DNA of 64,000 bases from positions 44,778,395 through 44,842,394 of the forward strand of contig NC_087062.1 in assembly GCF_963678635.1 (NCBI RefSeq), read 5' to 3'. Under the pieces are notes generated by a model that made no database searches, was not told the origin of the DNA, and was given only the letters and a program-made list of their open reading frames with translations. Positions 37,501-52,500 of the stretch are shown here, piece by piece. A program made the position numbers and the translations under genes. Source of the DNA: Symsagittifera roscoffensis. Lineage: Eukaryota > Xenacoelomorpha > Acoela > Convolutidae. How positions within the stretch are numbered: the first letter of the stretch is position 1; each line of letters opens with the position of its first letter.

Positions 37501-40500
37501 TAAAGAAAATTTCAATAGATTATTTCACACATAATATAGATTTAATTTCACAAGCAAGAAAAAATTTCAGACCTCAAAATTCAAACGATGATACTGCCAT
37601 CACAGAACAGTCAGACTACGTTTGGGACCACGAATGGTCTCATTATGCATTCATAAATATCCCACAATCAATCTCAAGTCAAGCAATAAGTACAATATCT
37701 TATGTAAGAGATTATGTAAGAGTAATACCATTAACCATTGATGGAACACCATTAAACTACAATACATTTTTACCTGATACGCTAAATAACAGTTTAAATT
37801 CGACCGTCATACACAACGAGAACCTTAATGGAACTAGGAACCTCACTCAACAAGATATTCAAACACCATCACACTTCATAAATGAAGAAATCGTCCAAAC
37901 AACAACAACTACACAACAAAGTATTTCACCAATACGTTCAAATTTAACAACACCAAGAAATACAAACACTTCACTAGCACAAGTAACCTTACAATCAATG
38001 TTAAACCTTCGGTTGCTCCAAAATATTCACAAATGGATTATCAAACATATAGACCCATGACAGTACCGTCAAAAACACGCAGAACGTTCACAAGAAACAC
38101 TTTTGCGGAACACAATTATAATTACGCACATTCATCAAAAACAAACTATCCCCCACGAAAAAATGATAATAATCAGATAAGATCTCGATATTGGGATAAC
38201 CCAATGGCAACAACCAACTCAGTAAATTTTCAAACTAATTCACATCCTCCACAGGATCGTAGTGAAAATTACCCATTCTTTCAACAGAATAAAAATAAAA
38301 AGCAAGCACCTCATCAAACGGATTATTTATCCTCTGACGATGATTATTTACAACCAGATATATTTGCACCATATACTCAAGAATATCGTGGACAAGGAGT
38401 GCAGAAACCACATACATATCATATAATTTTTTATCCACATCCAACAGATACACAAAATCAACAACCAATACAAATGCAAAACCCAATTAATACACAATCT
38501 TTTCAACCAATTCAGCCACAAAACCTAATGATTACACACTCGTATCAACCAACACAAATGCAAAATGAAATACCACTCCCATATTACCTTCAACAACACG
38601 AAATAACAAAAAATCAACTCTCAAATTTTTCACAAATGCCAAATGCCGCAGAATCATTACAAATGACAATGAATCCATACCTTATGGGTGGATCATCAAT
38701 AACATCAAATAAACCTTTAATGGTATTCACAGGAACAGACCCTGAATATTCTGTAGAAGATTATTTAAATGCAGTAACAGCAAACTTAATTTTAAATATA
38801 GGACCTGAACCAATTAATACGCCACTACATCAAAATTGGATACATCGACGCACAGCGTTGATACAAACAACCTTAGATGGCGCAGCCCAAAAATGGTTTT
38901 CAGTATTGCCTATAGAAATAAAATCAAATTGGAAAAGATTTACACAAGAATTTTCAAAAATGTTTGACTCCGAGAGAAATAAACAACAACAAAGAGTTTT
39001 ATGTAATGAAATTCGCAGATTACCAAATGAAACCATCAAACAATTAGCAGTACGTATCGAAACACTAGTTCGAAAAGCATATTCATTAAGTACGCACGAC
39101 TATAAAAACACAAAAATGACAGAAATCTTAATGATGACCTTAACACCTCAATTAAGGAAAATAGCAATAAAAAAGAGAGCATCCCATCCCTCCTCAATTC
39201 GAGAGCCCGATCTAGATTTTCGAAAACTAGTAGACAAACTAGAACAAGCTGAAATCACAATGAAACTTGAAGAAACAGAAAATCTGAAGTTACAATATGT
39301 TAATCGAATTGAAACAAATACCACAAATATCAACAATATACAGGAATCAGATACAGACCTCGTTGAAAAAATCACTGAAATACTCAATATTTATGAAAAA
39401 CACCCAAACTTTAAAGGCAAACCATCTTTCAAAAAATGGTGTAATTATTGCCGACGATACGGACATAGTATTTCCGAAGTAGACAAAAACAACAGGACAA
39501 TCAAAACAAACCTCAAAAATATAGAGAACCAAATAAATCATTCTATCAATACATGAAGAAAGATCAAAATCTACCAAACAAAAATGTATACAGCAACAAC
39601 AGTTCAGGAAAACCACTTCCGAACAATACCAATTACACGAAAAATCAATCACCATATAACTCAAGTTATAGAGGAAGATCATCAGAACGAAGAAATACAC
39701 AAAATTCTTCACAAAATCAATATAATCGACCAAATAGTCGAAATAACTACTCCAGATCGATTTCAAATACAACACAGTTTGTTTCTAGATCTAATTCCCA
39801 ATCAAGGAATAAATACTATCCAAACAATCAATCACGAAACTCATCATATAATAGAAATAGAAACTAATCAAATAATCGCAATAGAAGTTATTCAAACAAC
39901 CGTAATCAAAATTACCCGAACAATCGATCAAGGAATAACTCATATAACAGATTAAATTATCACAGATCAAACGATAATTATCAAAACCGATCACGAAACA
40001 ATTCACAAAATTGACATTCAAGTTATAATAATCGTTATAGAAATTATTCCCAATCACCACACAGAAATAATAACCATTATAATAATTCTAACAATCGCCA
40101 CAGAAGTAGTACACCTAACCATCAAAGACATATTAATCAATTACAATCAAATCCAGAAACAACATCAGACCCCCCAGGTATTGATGACACAGCAAATAAC
40201 GAGCTACAACTAAATCAAATAAACTGTGGATCATCAGATTCAGAAAGTGATACAGAAAACACTATCTCCATAAATATGATAGCAGTCGAAAATGACTACA
40301 AACCTATTATATATGAACAACCTTTTTCATCAGATATATATGAAAATCAATTAGAACTCCTTCACAATTATTATATTGAACCCATCCAAACCACACAAAC
40401 GGCACAAGAAACTAACGAAATCGACACTGTAAATAAATCCAATGAAAATGACAAAACAAAATGCTTAAATACAAATCACATCTATCAAAATATACAAAAA

Positions 40501-43500
40501 GAACAACCCAAAGAAAAAATTTGGACAATACCATTTCTTTTAGAAAGTCCAAGAAACAAAGAATTTCAACCACCAGATCTTGAAATTGATTTTTTAATTG
40601 ATTCAGGAGCAGAATCAAACATAATAAACATTCCCACATGGAATGAGATAAAAACATTACACCCAAAACTAACACCCCTTGCAACCTCCAGTAAACTAGC
40701 AACATCACAAGGATCAACATTGGTAAACTATGGAAAAGTTCAATTATTTCTTCTCCCCACAAGAACAATAGAGCAAAATAAAATTTTAAATAAACCATTT
40801 AAGCAAATATTTCATATCACTGATATTAAACACAATATCATTGGAATACCATTTATCTCTAAATATATACCAACAATCAACATCTTGAATAGTAAAATAC
40901 TAATTAAAGATAAGTACACAAAAACAAAAGACACATCCCTAACAGTTTTTCCAAGATTAAACAAACAACCACCATTCTTTTCAAACTTTTATCCAATATT
41001 TAACCAACAAAGAAAACACCTGAAACCACTATCAGGAAACATATATAATTTTTTAATAAAGCAAGTTCACCAATATGATAAAAATCAAAATAAACAACAA
41101 CTCTATATGTCAGACTTTGAATTCAAATCTATTCATAAGTTTTTCAAAATCACAATTTCATCCATAAAATATTTGAAAAATTCGAATTCAGATATTATTT
41201 CGTTACATGTATACAACAATACACCGTATCAAGTAACATTACCTTTAGGACTTTTAGGATATTGCAAAACCAACGCTACGACATCACCAATGCATGAAAA
41301 AGCATACCGCGTAAAAAATATACTCCAATTATTAGATATTTGTCAATCCACAATTCTTAATGAAGAATTATCCATAAATAATATAATAAATAATGAAAAA
41401 AGAAATACAGATTATTTCACAAAAACCCCATATTTCAAACCTACATTCAACATAAATAACTATACAGCGGATCAACAGAAATTTTTAACAATGTTTAACT
41501 TCCAACATTCACAAATAACACAAGACGAATTTGATAAGTTAGCCAAACAGCTAATAAAATATTCATCAGTTTATGCAATATCCAAATTTGATGTTGGTAA
41601 AATCAGTTCATCACTACATCTCCCGTTAAAACCTGACGCAGTTTTCAAAAAACAAAGAGCAAGTAAAGTACCAATTCATTTACACGATAAAGTGAACAGA
41701 TTACTCGATATTTTAGAACAATACAAAATTATCTCACCGGTAAACAAAGAAGAACAACCAAAAGGTAACACATTTATCAACCCAGTTATCATCCTAGCAA
41801 AAGGAGAATCATTAAAAATAGTTCTAGACGCTAGATATCTTAATTCACTAATAGACGAATCAAAATGCAATTGGCCTATTGAACCAATACAAGTTATTTT
41901 AACAAAAATAAACGGAAAATACTTTACAACCGCAGATATGAATAGTGCATACAATCAAATGCCACTAGATGAACAATCACGACGTTTAACACAATTTGTT
42001 ATTGGAAATCAACAATATGAATTCAACCGCCTATTCTATGGAATATCCATAGGACCAGCAGCATTTTCAGCTTTTATGAGTAAAATTTTTAGACCACTAA
42101 TACTCAAGAAAAACGCAAACACCTATTTAGACGATGTTTTTATGCAATCACAGACAAAAGAAGAAATGTTTAAAGTTTTAGAACACTATCACAAAATACT
42201 TCAGAACGAAAATCTGAAGGCCGCTCCCGATAAATCACACTTCTTTTTAAAACGAGTTAAATTCTTAGGACACAATATAGAAAAAAAAACAATCAATCCA
42301 TTAAAATTACGCATTGATGCTATTCAGAAGCTTCAACCACCAACAAACAAAAAGAAAATCCAAGAATTCCTTGGAATTTTAAATTTTTTAAGCAAATACG
42401 TCTATAAAATGCAATTATACTTAAGACCATTCTATAATATACTCAGACAACAAAATAATTTTGAATGGAATACAGAACATCAAACACGATTTGAAGAAAT
42501 TAAAAAACTCCTAACTGAACAAATTTCGAATATAATTCCAGACCCAAATCAACCATTCTATGCAATGTGCGATGCTTCAAATTTTGGCATCGGCGCAGCG
42601 TTATTACAATCACATAATCGTACAAACAAAATGAACCTTATATCAGCAAATTCTCGATTATTCACTCAAGCAGAGCTAAGACTCTCAACTCTAATGAGAG
42701 AATGTACAGCCATAATCTATACACTTACAGAATATGAATTTCTGATACTTGGATCAAAACATCCAACAGTTCTATTCACAGATCACAAACCAATCATTTT
42801 TCTCTTTACACAAAAATCCAACCCAAATCACCGAGTTTACAGATTTCAATTAATTCTAATAAAATTTCCAAACTTACATATAGTTTGGACAGCTGGAAAG
42901 AATCTTGCATTACCAGACACATTAAGTCGAAATACACCACCTGAATTACTTACACGTAAAACTACAGTTGAAATACCCAAAAATATAAAATTTTACTTTG
43001 CAGAAAACGAAACATCACCCCGACTAGAATGCAAATATGCAGTAAAAACTGACGTTGAACAATCACAGATAAATAACCTACAACACTTCCCACTTTATTT
43101 AGATTGCCAAAATAACCACTAAGAAGTTGATCTACTTGGAACATCAGCTTTCAATCCAATTCCATATTCACAATGGATAAAAAATAACACCCAACAAAAA
43201 AGAGAAAAACAACATTCGCATAAAAAAGACCTTTTCCCGTTAATTGAAAAAGAAAATCTAACTGATGAAATAAATTTATCAGGACCACAAACAAACGATT
43301 CCAAATACACAATAAATCAAGTTTTTGACCTCCATGACCCACTTGACACAATTCCTTTATCTAAATTAGAAATTGAAAACATTTTTCTCCCTCCAACAAA
43401 AAAAATTACAATTACAACCTTGAAACAATATCAAAATCTTGACCCAGTAATTAGACAACTAAAATCATGGCACAAGTATAAAACTAAACCCGTAAAAGCA

Positions 43501-46500
43501 GATACCACAATTTTAGGAAATAAAACACTTCTCCGATGTTTTCGAAAATTCAACAATACAACAATTAATGAAAACACAGACCTTCTAGAATACCAATTAA
43601 ATGAATCGACAGTTCCCTGTCTCCCTTTAAGTATGATTCTCATAGCTTTTAACATTTCGCATACACAAAACATTAAAGGACACTCTGGATCAGAGAAAAC
43701 ATATTCAAATTTCATACAAAACTTTTATTTCCCAAATGCACCAATTTGGATAAAAGTACTATGCAATGATTGCATAGTATGTCAGCTAAATAAACCTTAT
43801 CCAAATCAAAAACAAATAGCACAAAAACAAGATTTTAAAGGACAAAGTTTGTACTTTAACCACCGTATTTCATTTGATACAAAAGGACCAATTTCACCAT
43901 CATCCGAAGGAAACTCATACATTATGGTAATTGTTGACGCATTTACACATTATGTAGCACTTAACCCAGTACCACATTGTAACGCTTATTACGCTTACAC
44001 AACACTTTATGAACACTGGATAGCCAAATTCGGACTACCAGAAATTTTAGTTACAGACAACGGCACAGAATTCATAAATAATGAAATCATCACATTGTGT
44101 CATTTATATAACATCAAACACAAACCACGTACATCTCATGCACCTTGGACAAACGGCTTAGTCGAAGGTATGAACCGTTCACTACAAGAATATCTTAGAT
44201 GTATCATCAATGGAAATGATACAAGATACACCGAATGGTCAGCAGATGTAAAACTATTTCCCTTGGCATATAATTCTCAAATCACGACAACTCTAGGAAT
44301 GTCACCATATGAAATGGTTTTTAATCAAAAGCCACGCAAATCAATTATGTTTACAGCAAACTCTCATAAAAATGCACAAAGTCATTGTCAACCGAATAAA
44401 GACTCAATTTGTTATAACCTACGTTTACACACACATGATGAAGATCATTTTCATCACCCACAAATTCTTAAATTAGCCTCCGGTACACACACCGAATGGA
44501 TTTTAAACAGAGATAAAAAACACAATGAAATTTACCAAAAAGTAACAAAAAAGTTGTTACAAAGGCAAAACATTAATGAACAAATAAATTCACGCTTTAC
44601 ACCAGCCTCCGATTTAAAAATTGGAACATTTGTTTTAATACCCAATTTTAACACTCAAAAAGGAATCTCTAAAAAATTACAACCCCTTCGTAAAGGACCA
44701 TTCCAAATAATTGCCAAACCCACTGATGTCACATATAAAATCACCGACTGAGAACAAAAAGAAATTGTTCAACATCGAAACAACCTATTACCTTATTACC
44801 CAAAAGAGTATGCACTACGCGAACTAACTCAATTATATTCTTTCACAGGTTTAAAAGTTATTCAAAATAACCCACATACAGAAAATGAAACAAAAGACCA
44901 ACATGACATTCATCCCGAAAACCAAAATAAAAAATCAACTACAAAAAAACACAGTACAAAAAAGCTAGAAAAAAATATTCCCCAAAAAGAAAGAAAAAAT
45001 AGAAAAATGACAGAAAAAATTATACCCCAAGAACAAATCGACAAATCAGAACATAGAGAGTCATCACGACTTAGAAATCAACCACGCAAAAACTATAAAA
45101 CATTCATCCCACAATCTAAAATATTAAAGAAAGTTGAATTTCAAAAACAACTTTAATTTTACATTTAATAATCTTTGCACCTCTGAAATATTTTGAACTT
45201 TCATTTTTCAAAATAACATGCTGACAGACACGAAACGATTCTAGTTCAAAATTAGCCAATAGGACTCATCCAATCCGTCACCTTCTATAACTCTAACACA
45301 AACCAACTAGACGAAAAATATTAAACTCCAGGCATATCTATAACTATAACTTTGCGACCTCCAGGTCAAAAATAAGCAAACCATTCCAACTTGACAACTA
45401 AAAAAAATATCACCATAATATCATAACCCTCCCTTATCTAATAAACCAAAGATCAACAATATTTCCCCAACTCAGACCTCAAATACCCCTCAAACAAATA
45501 TGTTAAATTAGCCTAAAGTAAAAGAACGACCATTTTAATTAGCCTAAAGTATCAAAAACTCAAAAATACCCCAGATCACTTGACAAATAAAAATAAAGAT
45601 AAAGAAGACCTCCCGATCACCATAAAATTCGCCCCCAACAATTTTTCACAAAACTCAACCCACTTGTCAAAAAACCAATAAATAATTCGACCACACTTGA
45701 AAATTGCCTCAAACAACAAAAAATATTCGATCGAGAAGCCATTTCTTAAATGCTCTTCTCTCGACCAGTCAACGTAATTCTTAACATTCTCATAAACTTT
45801 TTAACGATATTTAAACTTTTAATCATATTTCTTTTTGATACCTTTGAAGCTTTTATAATAATCTTAATCATTTTTTGCAATATTTTTTAAATTTTCTATT
45901 CCCTATTTGAACTATACCTCCAACTTTCAAAAGCTATTGAATATATCCACAGGTACGATTCACAAAACTTATCTAAATGATACGAACCATTTTTAGTAGA
46001 ACCGATATTTTTTTACTATTTGTAATTTTTATAACATTTCTATCATCCCTCATCTTGACAATATGCAAATGTATAAAAAAAGCAATCATCACATTCGCCC
46101 TAGCAACAATTCTCCTAATTCTTTTTCTAGAAGAGTACTACAATGAACATAAATTTTTTCACTAAAAGAAAAGATCAAAAACCATCAAAAATTGCTAACC
46201 AACAATCACACAGTCAGTCTTCACCGACATCATCCCACGAACACCCAACACCACCTACAACTACCCAAAACCCCCAAACATCTACACGAATTTCTTTTCA
46301 AGATAACCCCTATACCTTTGAAGAACGACACGCTCGCTTATCTGAACCATTAGAACCAGTTCAACGACAAGCACCTCTAAGTGAACCAACATATAACTTA
46401 TACCCAACACTACCACAAGAATTAAGTAGAATACGAAATCTTATTCAAAATCAAAACACAGTTGAAATAAATAGACAAATTATACATCCTCGACGAAACA

Positions 46501-49500
46501 GAAATTTTCAAACCCCCCGAGTACATTTTGATATACCCCAATCCCCATCAGAAAGTACTCCAGAAAACCCCATTGGTATATTACCAGAAACCCCTACGCT
46601 TCTTTCACAACGTAGCACCTCAAGACTACCCTCAGGTTACTTAGGTTCAACACCAACATCTGAACAAATACGTGAAAATCCCTTTAACTCCCCAAACCAA
46701 ACATCACGACTACCATATTGGACAACACAATCATTCACACAAGTTGAACCAAATTTAATCAATGATCCAATAGACATTTCTACGGATACAACAACATCCT
46801 CATCACTACCAGAAACATTATCACTACCATCAACACCATCAATAAACCAGATTTCACCAACGCCTTTTAACTTAAATTTCCCAAATAACCTCGACGCTAG
46901 ATATCGAGAACAATCATCAACAAATATTCCTTTAAGACTAGACTGGAATACATTCACAGCACCTCCACCATTATTTGGACAACACCCAGAAAGTAACCGA
47001 CTCCACAACTGGGCACTCAATAGACTACAATATAGACAAGACATCCACGAAGACATTCGTGATCATAACATCCAAATACTCCAACAAAATAGTCTACAAT
47101 TAAAATTTGAAATCACGGTTAGACTAAACAACATTGCTCAACATCCCTACCCATTAAAGCCACCAAATATAACAGCACAATCACTACCACCACCATTTAT
47201 AACAACTGAAGTAAAATACAAATACAACAGATATACCAAAAAGACAATTGGTTACATCACATTTTATAACCCATACTCAGGATTATCATACACATGTATA
47301 TTCTAAAAATATTAATTTTTCTCCAACTCTTTTTTCTAGTAATCTCCAACCAGAACATAAATCCTTCCCCCCGCACAGGACCCCAAGATTTATTGGTAAC
47401 ACATTACGATTGTGAAGAAAATGAACAAAAAACACTACACAAATATGCAATAAATCAAGTATCACAATGCGAAACAGAACCACAAGCTATAGAAACTACA
47501 AATGTAATAGCGACACTTTATTCAAAAGCCCGAGCAACAACAGTTATAGGATATAAATTCACAGCAACATTTTCTTAAAAGAAAGTACATTGTTCACAAG
47601 TCTCAATGGAAATAAAAACCGACTTGACCACGAATCATTCTACCAAAGTAATATCGAACAACTTTTACATCTCAATCCCGAAGATTGTAAAAACGAGTTA
47701 CTCAGACTAAATATCACAAGAAATAAAAACACAGATAGAAAGTTAGTATAGTTCCAAGCTTTTGCAGATTCTGTACATCAAGCAGAACTTGAAAGATATC
47801 AAGGACATATAAAACTAGATGAAAAATACCCATACAACGGCGCACACGGAAGATTAACTTATGACATACACGATAAACACTGGATACCACACATTGGTAT
47901 AAATAACCCATCAAACTGCAAAGCAGACACAAAAAATAAAGGATATCAAGAAATAATGTTTTTTGATTGGAAAATACAACTCGAAAAAATACAACTCACA
48001 CGCGACTTATCTGACAACACAATGATCTATCAAGGAATTAGATTACCTTGTAAAAACGATCAAGGCTATTGTGACCCTACAACACGAACACAAGCAACAA
48101 TTGTTTGGTTCCCCGAAGACACATGTACAACATTTCAAGTAGCAAAAATACACGCTCGAATGATAAAATTTCACGAAAAATATTATATACAGTCAATTCC
48201 ATATGAACAAGTAAATCCATCACGAAAACTAAGTTCTAATTTTAGAAACATACACAATATAGAAAATAAATTGACACGTTTTCAAATATATCAAGAAACA
48301 GAACTTGCATGTAAATACAAAAACCCACTTCACAAAACACAATACTCCGAAATATTAGTTGAATACGAAAAAGGATTCGACATGACCACTGGAAAAATAA
48401 AAATCGACCCATACGCCACAAGTCATCCTATAAACGAAGGAACATCATATATACCAGTTAATTTTCAAAAAAGTAAAGGTCAACCTGGTGGACATCTAAA
48501 GCCCCATGACACTAGAAGCACACGTTTACAAGAACTATCACTAATGAATAGTACATATTTCGGTAATATCCACTATGATATTCACTTAGATATGAAATTA
48601 GACTACACAATTAGCCGAATTTTTTAAGAAATGTCACTCTCTGAATTAGAAACGCTTCACCAACTATGCGAACTAGAAAGAACACAAATCTTACAATCAT
48701 TAGCACTAGCAGTACTAAAAATACCCTACGCAGGATATTTACTATCAGGAAATAGATCAAATTTTTTAGATTAAGAAGGAAACATCTTATGGTTTTATAC
48801 CTGTACCAAAAAAGTATCACCACTATATGTTTTTGAAGATAAACGATGCTATAAAAGAATCCCTATCTTTTATAAGAATAAAGTACATTTCGTTGACACA
48901 CTTTCAACACGAACCTATTTCTGAGATACCGCAGTTCCATGTGGATCAGAAAATAGCCACAATGTAGTACAACTGAACCCTGATGAAGATAAATATTACC
49001 TTCTTACCCCATACCCCACATTAATGCAATCACTCAAAAAATTTTCACCAGAAAGCATTAGAGCTATTGCTCGAAACCCAAATATCGACTTACAATCAAT
49101 TGGAATATATTCAAAATCCGATATCCAACATCACATTAGGACACAACAATTCCAAGAATTATTAACACAAATGGACACTATACAAAGACAATCAATTGAC
49201 CAAAACTTACGCAAACTTGCCGGAACCGCAGGATTTGCAGATATCTATACACAAGATTATAGCGGATATTTTAAAGACATTAAAGACTATATATATCTAA
49301 ACGGTGAAAAATACCGACCACAAGATATCTCACCTATAAATATTTTTAGCTTTGTTACACTAAAAAATGAAATTCTTGATTTTCTAGGATGGCCCTATTA
49401 CATCTTAGAAAAGTTGACTATTCTATACGCAATGTTTAACTTTATAGGATTTCTTTTTTCACTCTTAAAAGGAATCTATAACACATGTGCTATACACACA

Positions 49501-52500
49501 CAAGTCAATAGACAAGCAAGTGTAGCACGCATACTATTTGCAGGATTCTTTGGAATTTTTTCATCATCAATAAACAAAATCATTTTAGACGCACAAATAA
49601 AAGAATACAACACAAAAATAGCAACAAGACAAAACACATACGACGAAGAATATAACAATGTAGAAATAACGCCTACAGCACCACAGTTACCACCCCTACC
49701 ACATAACCATCCATTATCCCTAGTCCCACGACATTTTCGAAATTTAGCAATAACACATAATCCAAATTTCAGACCAACCATATCACAAAGTCCCATTCAA
49801 CATATAATGACACATCATTCACAAGATGAAAATACATATGAACAAATTATAGAACAACCCCATACCACCGCTTTTCAGTCTCAAAATAATAATTTTTTTA
49901 GCCCACGATGAGCCGACAACTTGGATCCCTACACCGCTCAAATTCCCACCCAACCAATCTCAACACTCCAATTACAATAATTCCACTTTTTGCTTTCCCG
50001 CCACCCCATTTCCCATCTAGTAATATAACATCAGGCATGAATTCAGACACTAATTCACATATCTCAGTTTTACACTCCATTTCACAACCCAATAACCCTA
50101 ATATTGAAACCCCTGATGAATTTGCAGACTCTGAACCGACTCCATCCAATAATTTTCAAACCAACTCCTCAAATTTTTCAACACCCCCTTTTCAACAAAT
50201 CCCACCAAATAACCCACTCCCATCCATTTCTACACCCTCTTACGCTTCCCAAGTCACCCCTACCTACTCTTCATTTCATTCAGACCGATCATCCAATTCT
50301 CCAGATACTCCCCAAATCTCCCAAGAACAAGATAATTTTATCACCCTACAACAACAACCCTTCCACCTTGACACCCCCACTATCAATCAGATTTCATTCA
50401 CAATAGAATCATCAAACCCACCTACCCCTACACTCTCTTCAGCTTATACCGCATCATTAGCACCATCATCCACACCCACCGAATCATCAAATAGCACTAA
50501 TAGAGCTTACCGCACTTTCAAAAGAAAATTCCCAAACCATCCATTTCCAACAAAACCAGGAACAGCCCGTGAATATATTAATCATCCAAATCACACGAAC
50601 ACGAAAGATTTTTTAACAATCACCCTTACCTTCATTTCCACAGTAAACATTAAACACCCCTCATGACACTAACAACACACGTAGCTATGTAGACGAACAT
50701 GTTTTAATGCCTACACTTCATTGGACATCATATTATCATTTTACTAATCCCCTTTGCCTACCATTATCTAATACTCACATCGATATAGAAAGAAATCAAG
50801 ATATGCTATACCGACTCACCACACCACTAACACATAGACAATTTACTTATATAGGATATAAAAAGTCACTAAAAACATACACTGCACCCCGAGCTAACGA
50901 ATATACGCTAGAATATTACGATCATAACATCATCCGAGCTAACCAAGACCAATTTTTAGATGATGATCGCTTCGCTAACCCACAAATCACAGAAAAATTC
51001 TTCATCAAAACACCATATGTATTTACACTCAATATATTTGATCGCAAATTCGACCACGTCATTTCTGAAGCACTAACCGACACACAAGCTTACGAAAGTT
51101 TTAAAGAAAGATTTCAATTATTTTCACTAACCTTTAATTTGCTTGCACCACATGAACGCGATTTGCACTGCTCACACGACATTATGTTACGCACTAAACA
51201 AACCCACGCATATACATACTATCGCTTCATACAAAATTATTTTGACCTGCACACTCCATCAAGACAACCACACCACCGTTTTCAGTTTATTAACTCTAAA
51301 TACACTTCACCATTTTTCCTTAACTTCACATATTGCATCAAAGATACTAACCTTCACGGTATTCTTCGCAATTATGATCCCATAACCCAAACGTATATTT
51401 TTTGTCCCATCACGAAGACCCTTAATGCAGAAGAATCCAGACCCTTCCTTATCCCACATGAATTTATTCAACCTATAGAAATCCCAATATTAGAATTCAT
51501 CCACAACACTAAATACAATCACAAATTATATAATCTCATCCAAAACACACCTAATGAGTTTGCAGTTGGCACTGAAGAACTAAAAACCATTAAAGCACTT
51601 CAATTGCTTTGGCCACTGCTTCAAACTAAAAACATCATTCGCATACTAGCAAAATTACTAACAAATTCCGACATAATACACGACATCTTCCCCCACGGTT
51701 TTTTCCCCGACGACTAACAGGTAAGTATAATTTATACATATTCTTCACTAATAAATTCAAATTGAAAACTAACCATTCTTTATCCATGTCTCATTTAGAT
51801 TTTTAGTCTTCATCCCACGATCATCTGCAAAAAACACAAAAGAAAAAAAAATAGAAAACTTCTTCAAACTCTTCAAAACTATATTAATATTTTGCACCAG
51901 CTAAATTAAATAAAATTCATACCAATGTAGTAAATTAATTTATAAATTGTTTCCCCACAAGCAGTAAATCTAATAATGATGAAAATTTGTAACTTAATTT
52001 TTCCCCAAAACTAGCAGTAAAATTGAAATTGTATGTAGTAAATTGATAAGACGAAAGTGCAGTACTAACCTTTTGATATTTTCATTCATTCGCACAAGAA
52101 TTCTATCCAAACTCGCACAGCTCGCCCACGAAGAATTGTTTAAATAATGAATTTCAGTTTTAAGTTTTCACACTCAACAACTCTAACACACGATAACAAG
52201 TTTCAAACTTTCCTTTAACCCGGTTGGAAAGGAATTATATACTAAATAAAACTAACTAACGCAGCTTACTAAACACCACAACACATAGAATAACAGCATG
52301 ACTAAGAAAAGGAAACCAACGGTACCCAAACCGGATTAACCCAGTTTAAAACTGGATAAATTATTCTTTTGAAGACTATTATAAAGTCTAAGAAAGAAAT
52401 AATAAAACACAAAAAAGTCGAAAGACAAACCATACCAAAAACAATTTGATTTTTGAAAAAAGGACACAACCAACGAAACATAAGAAAAACCACCACAAAC

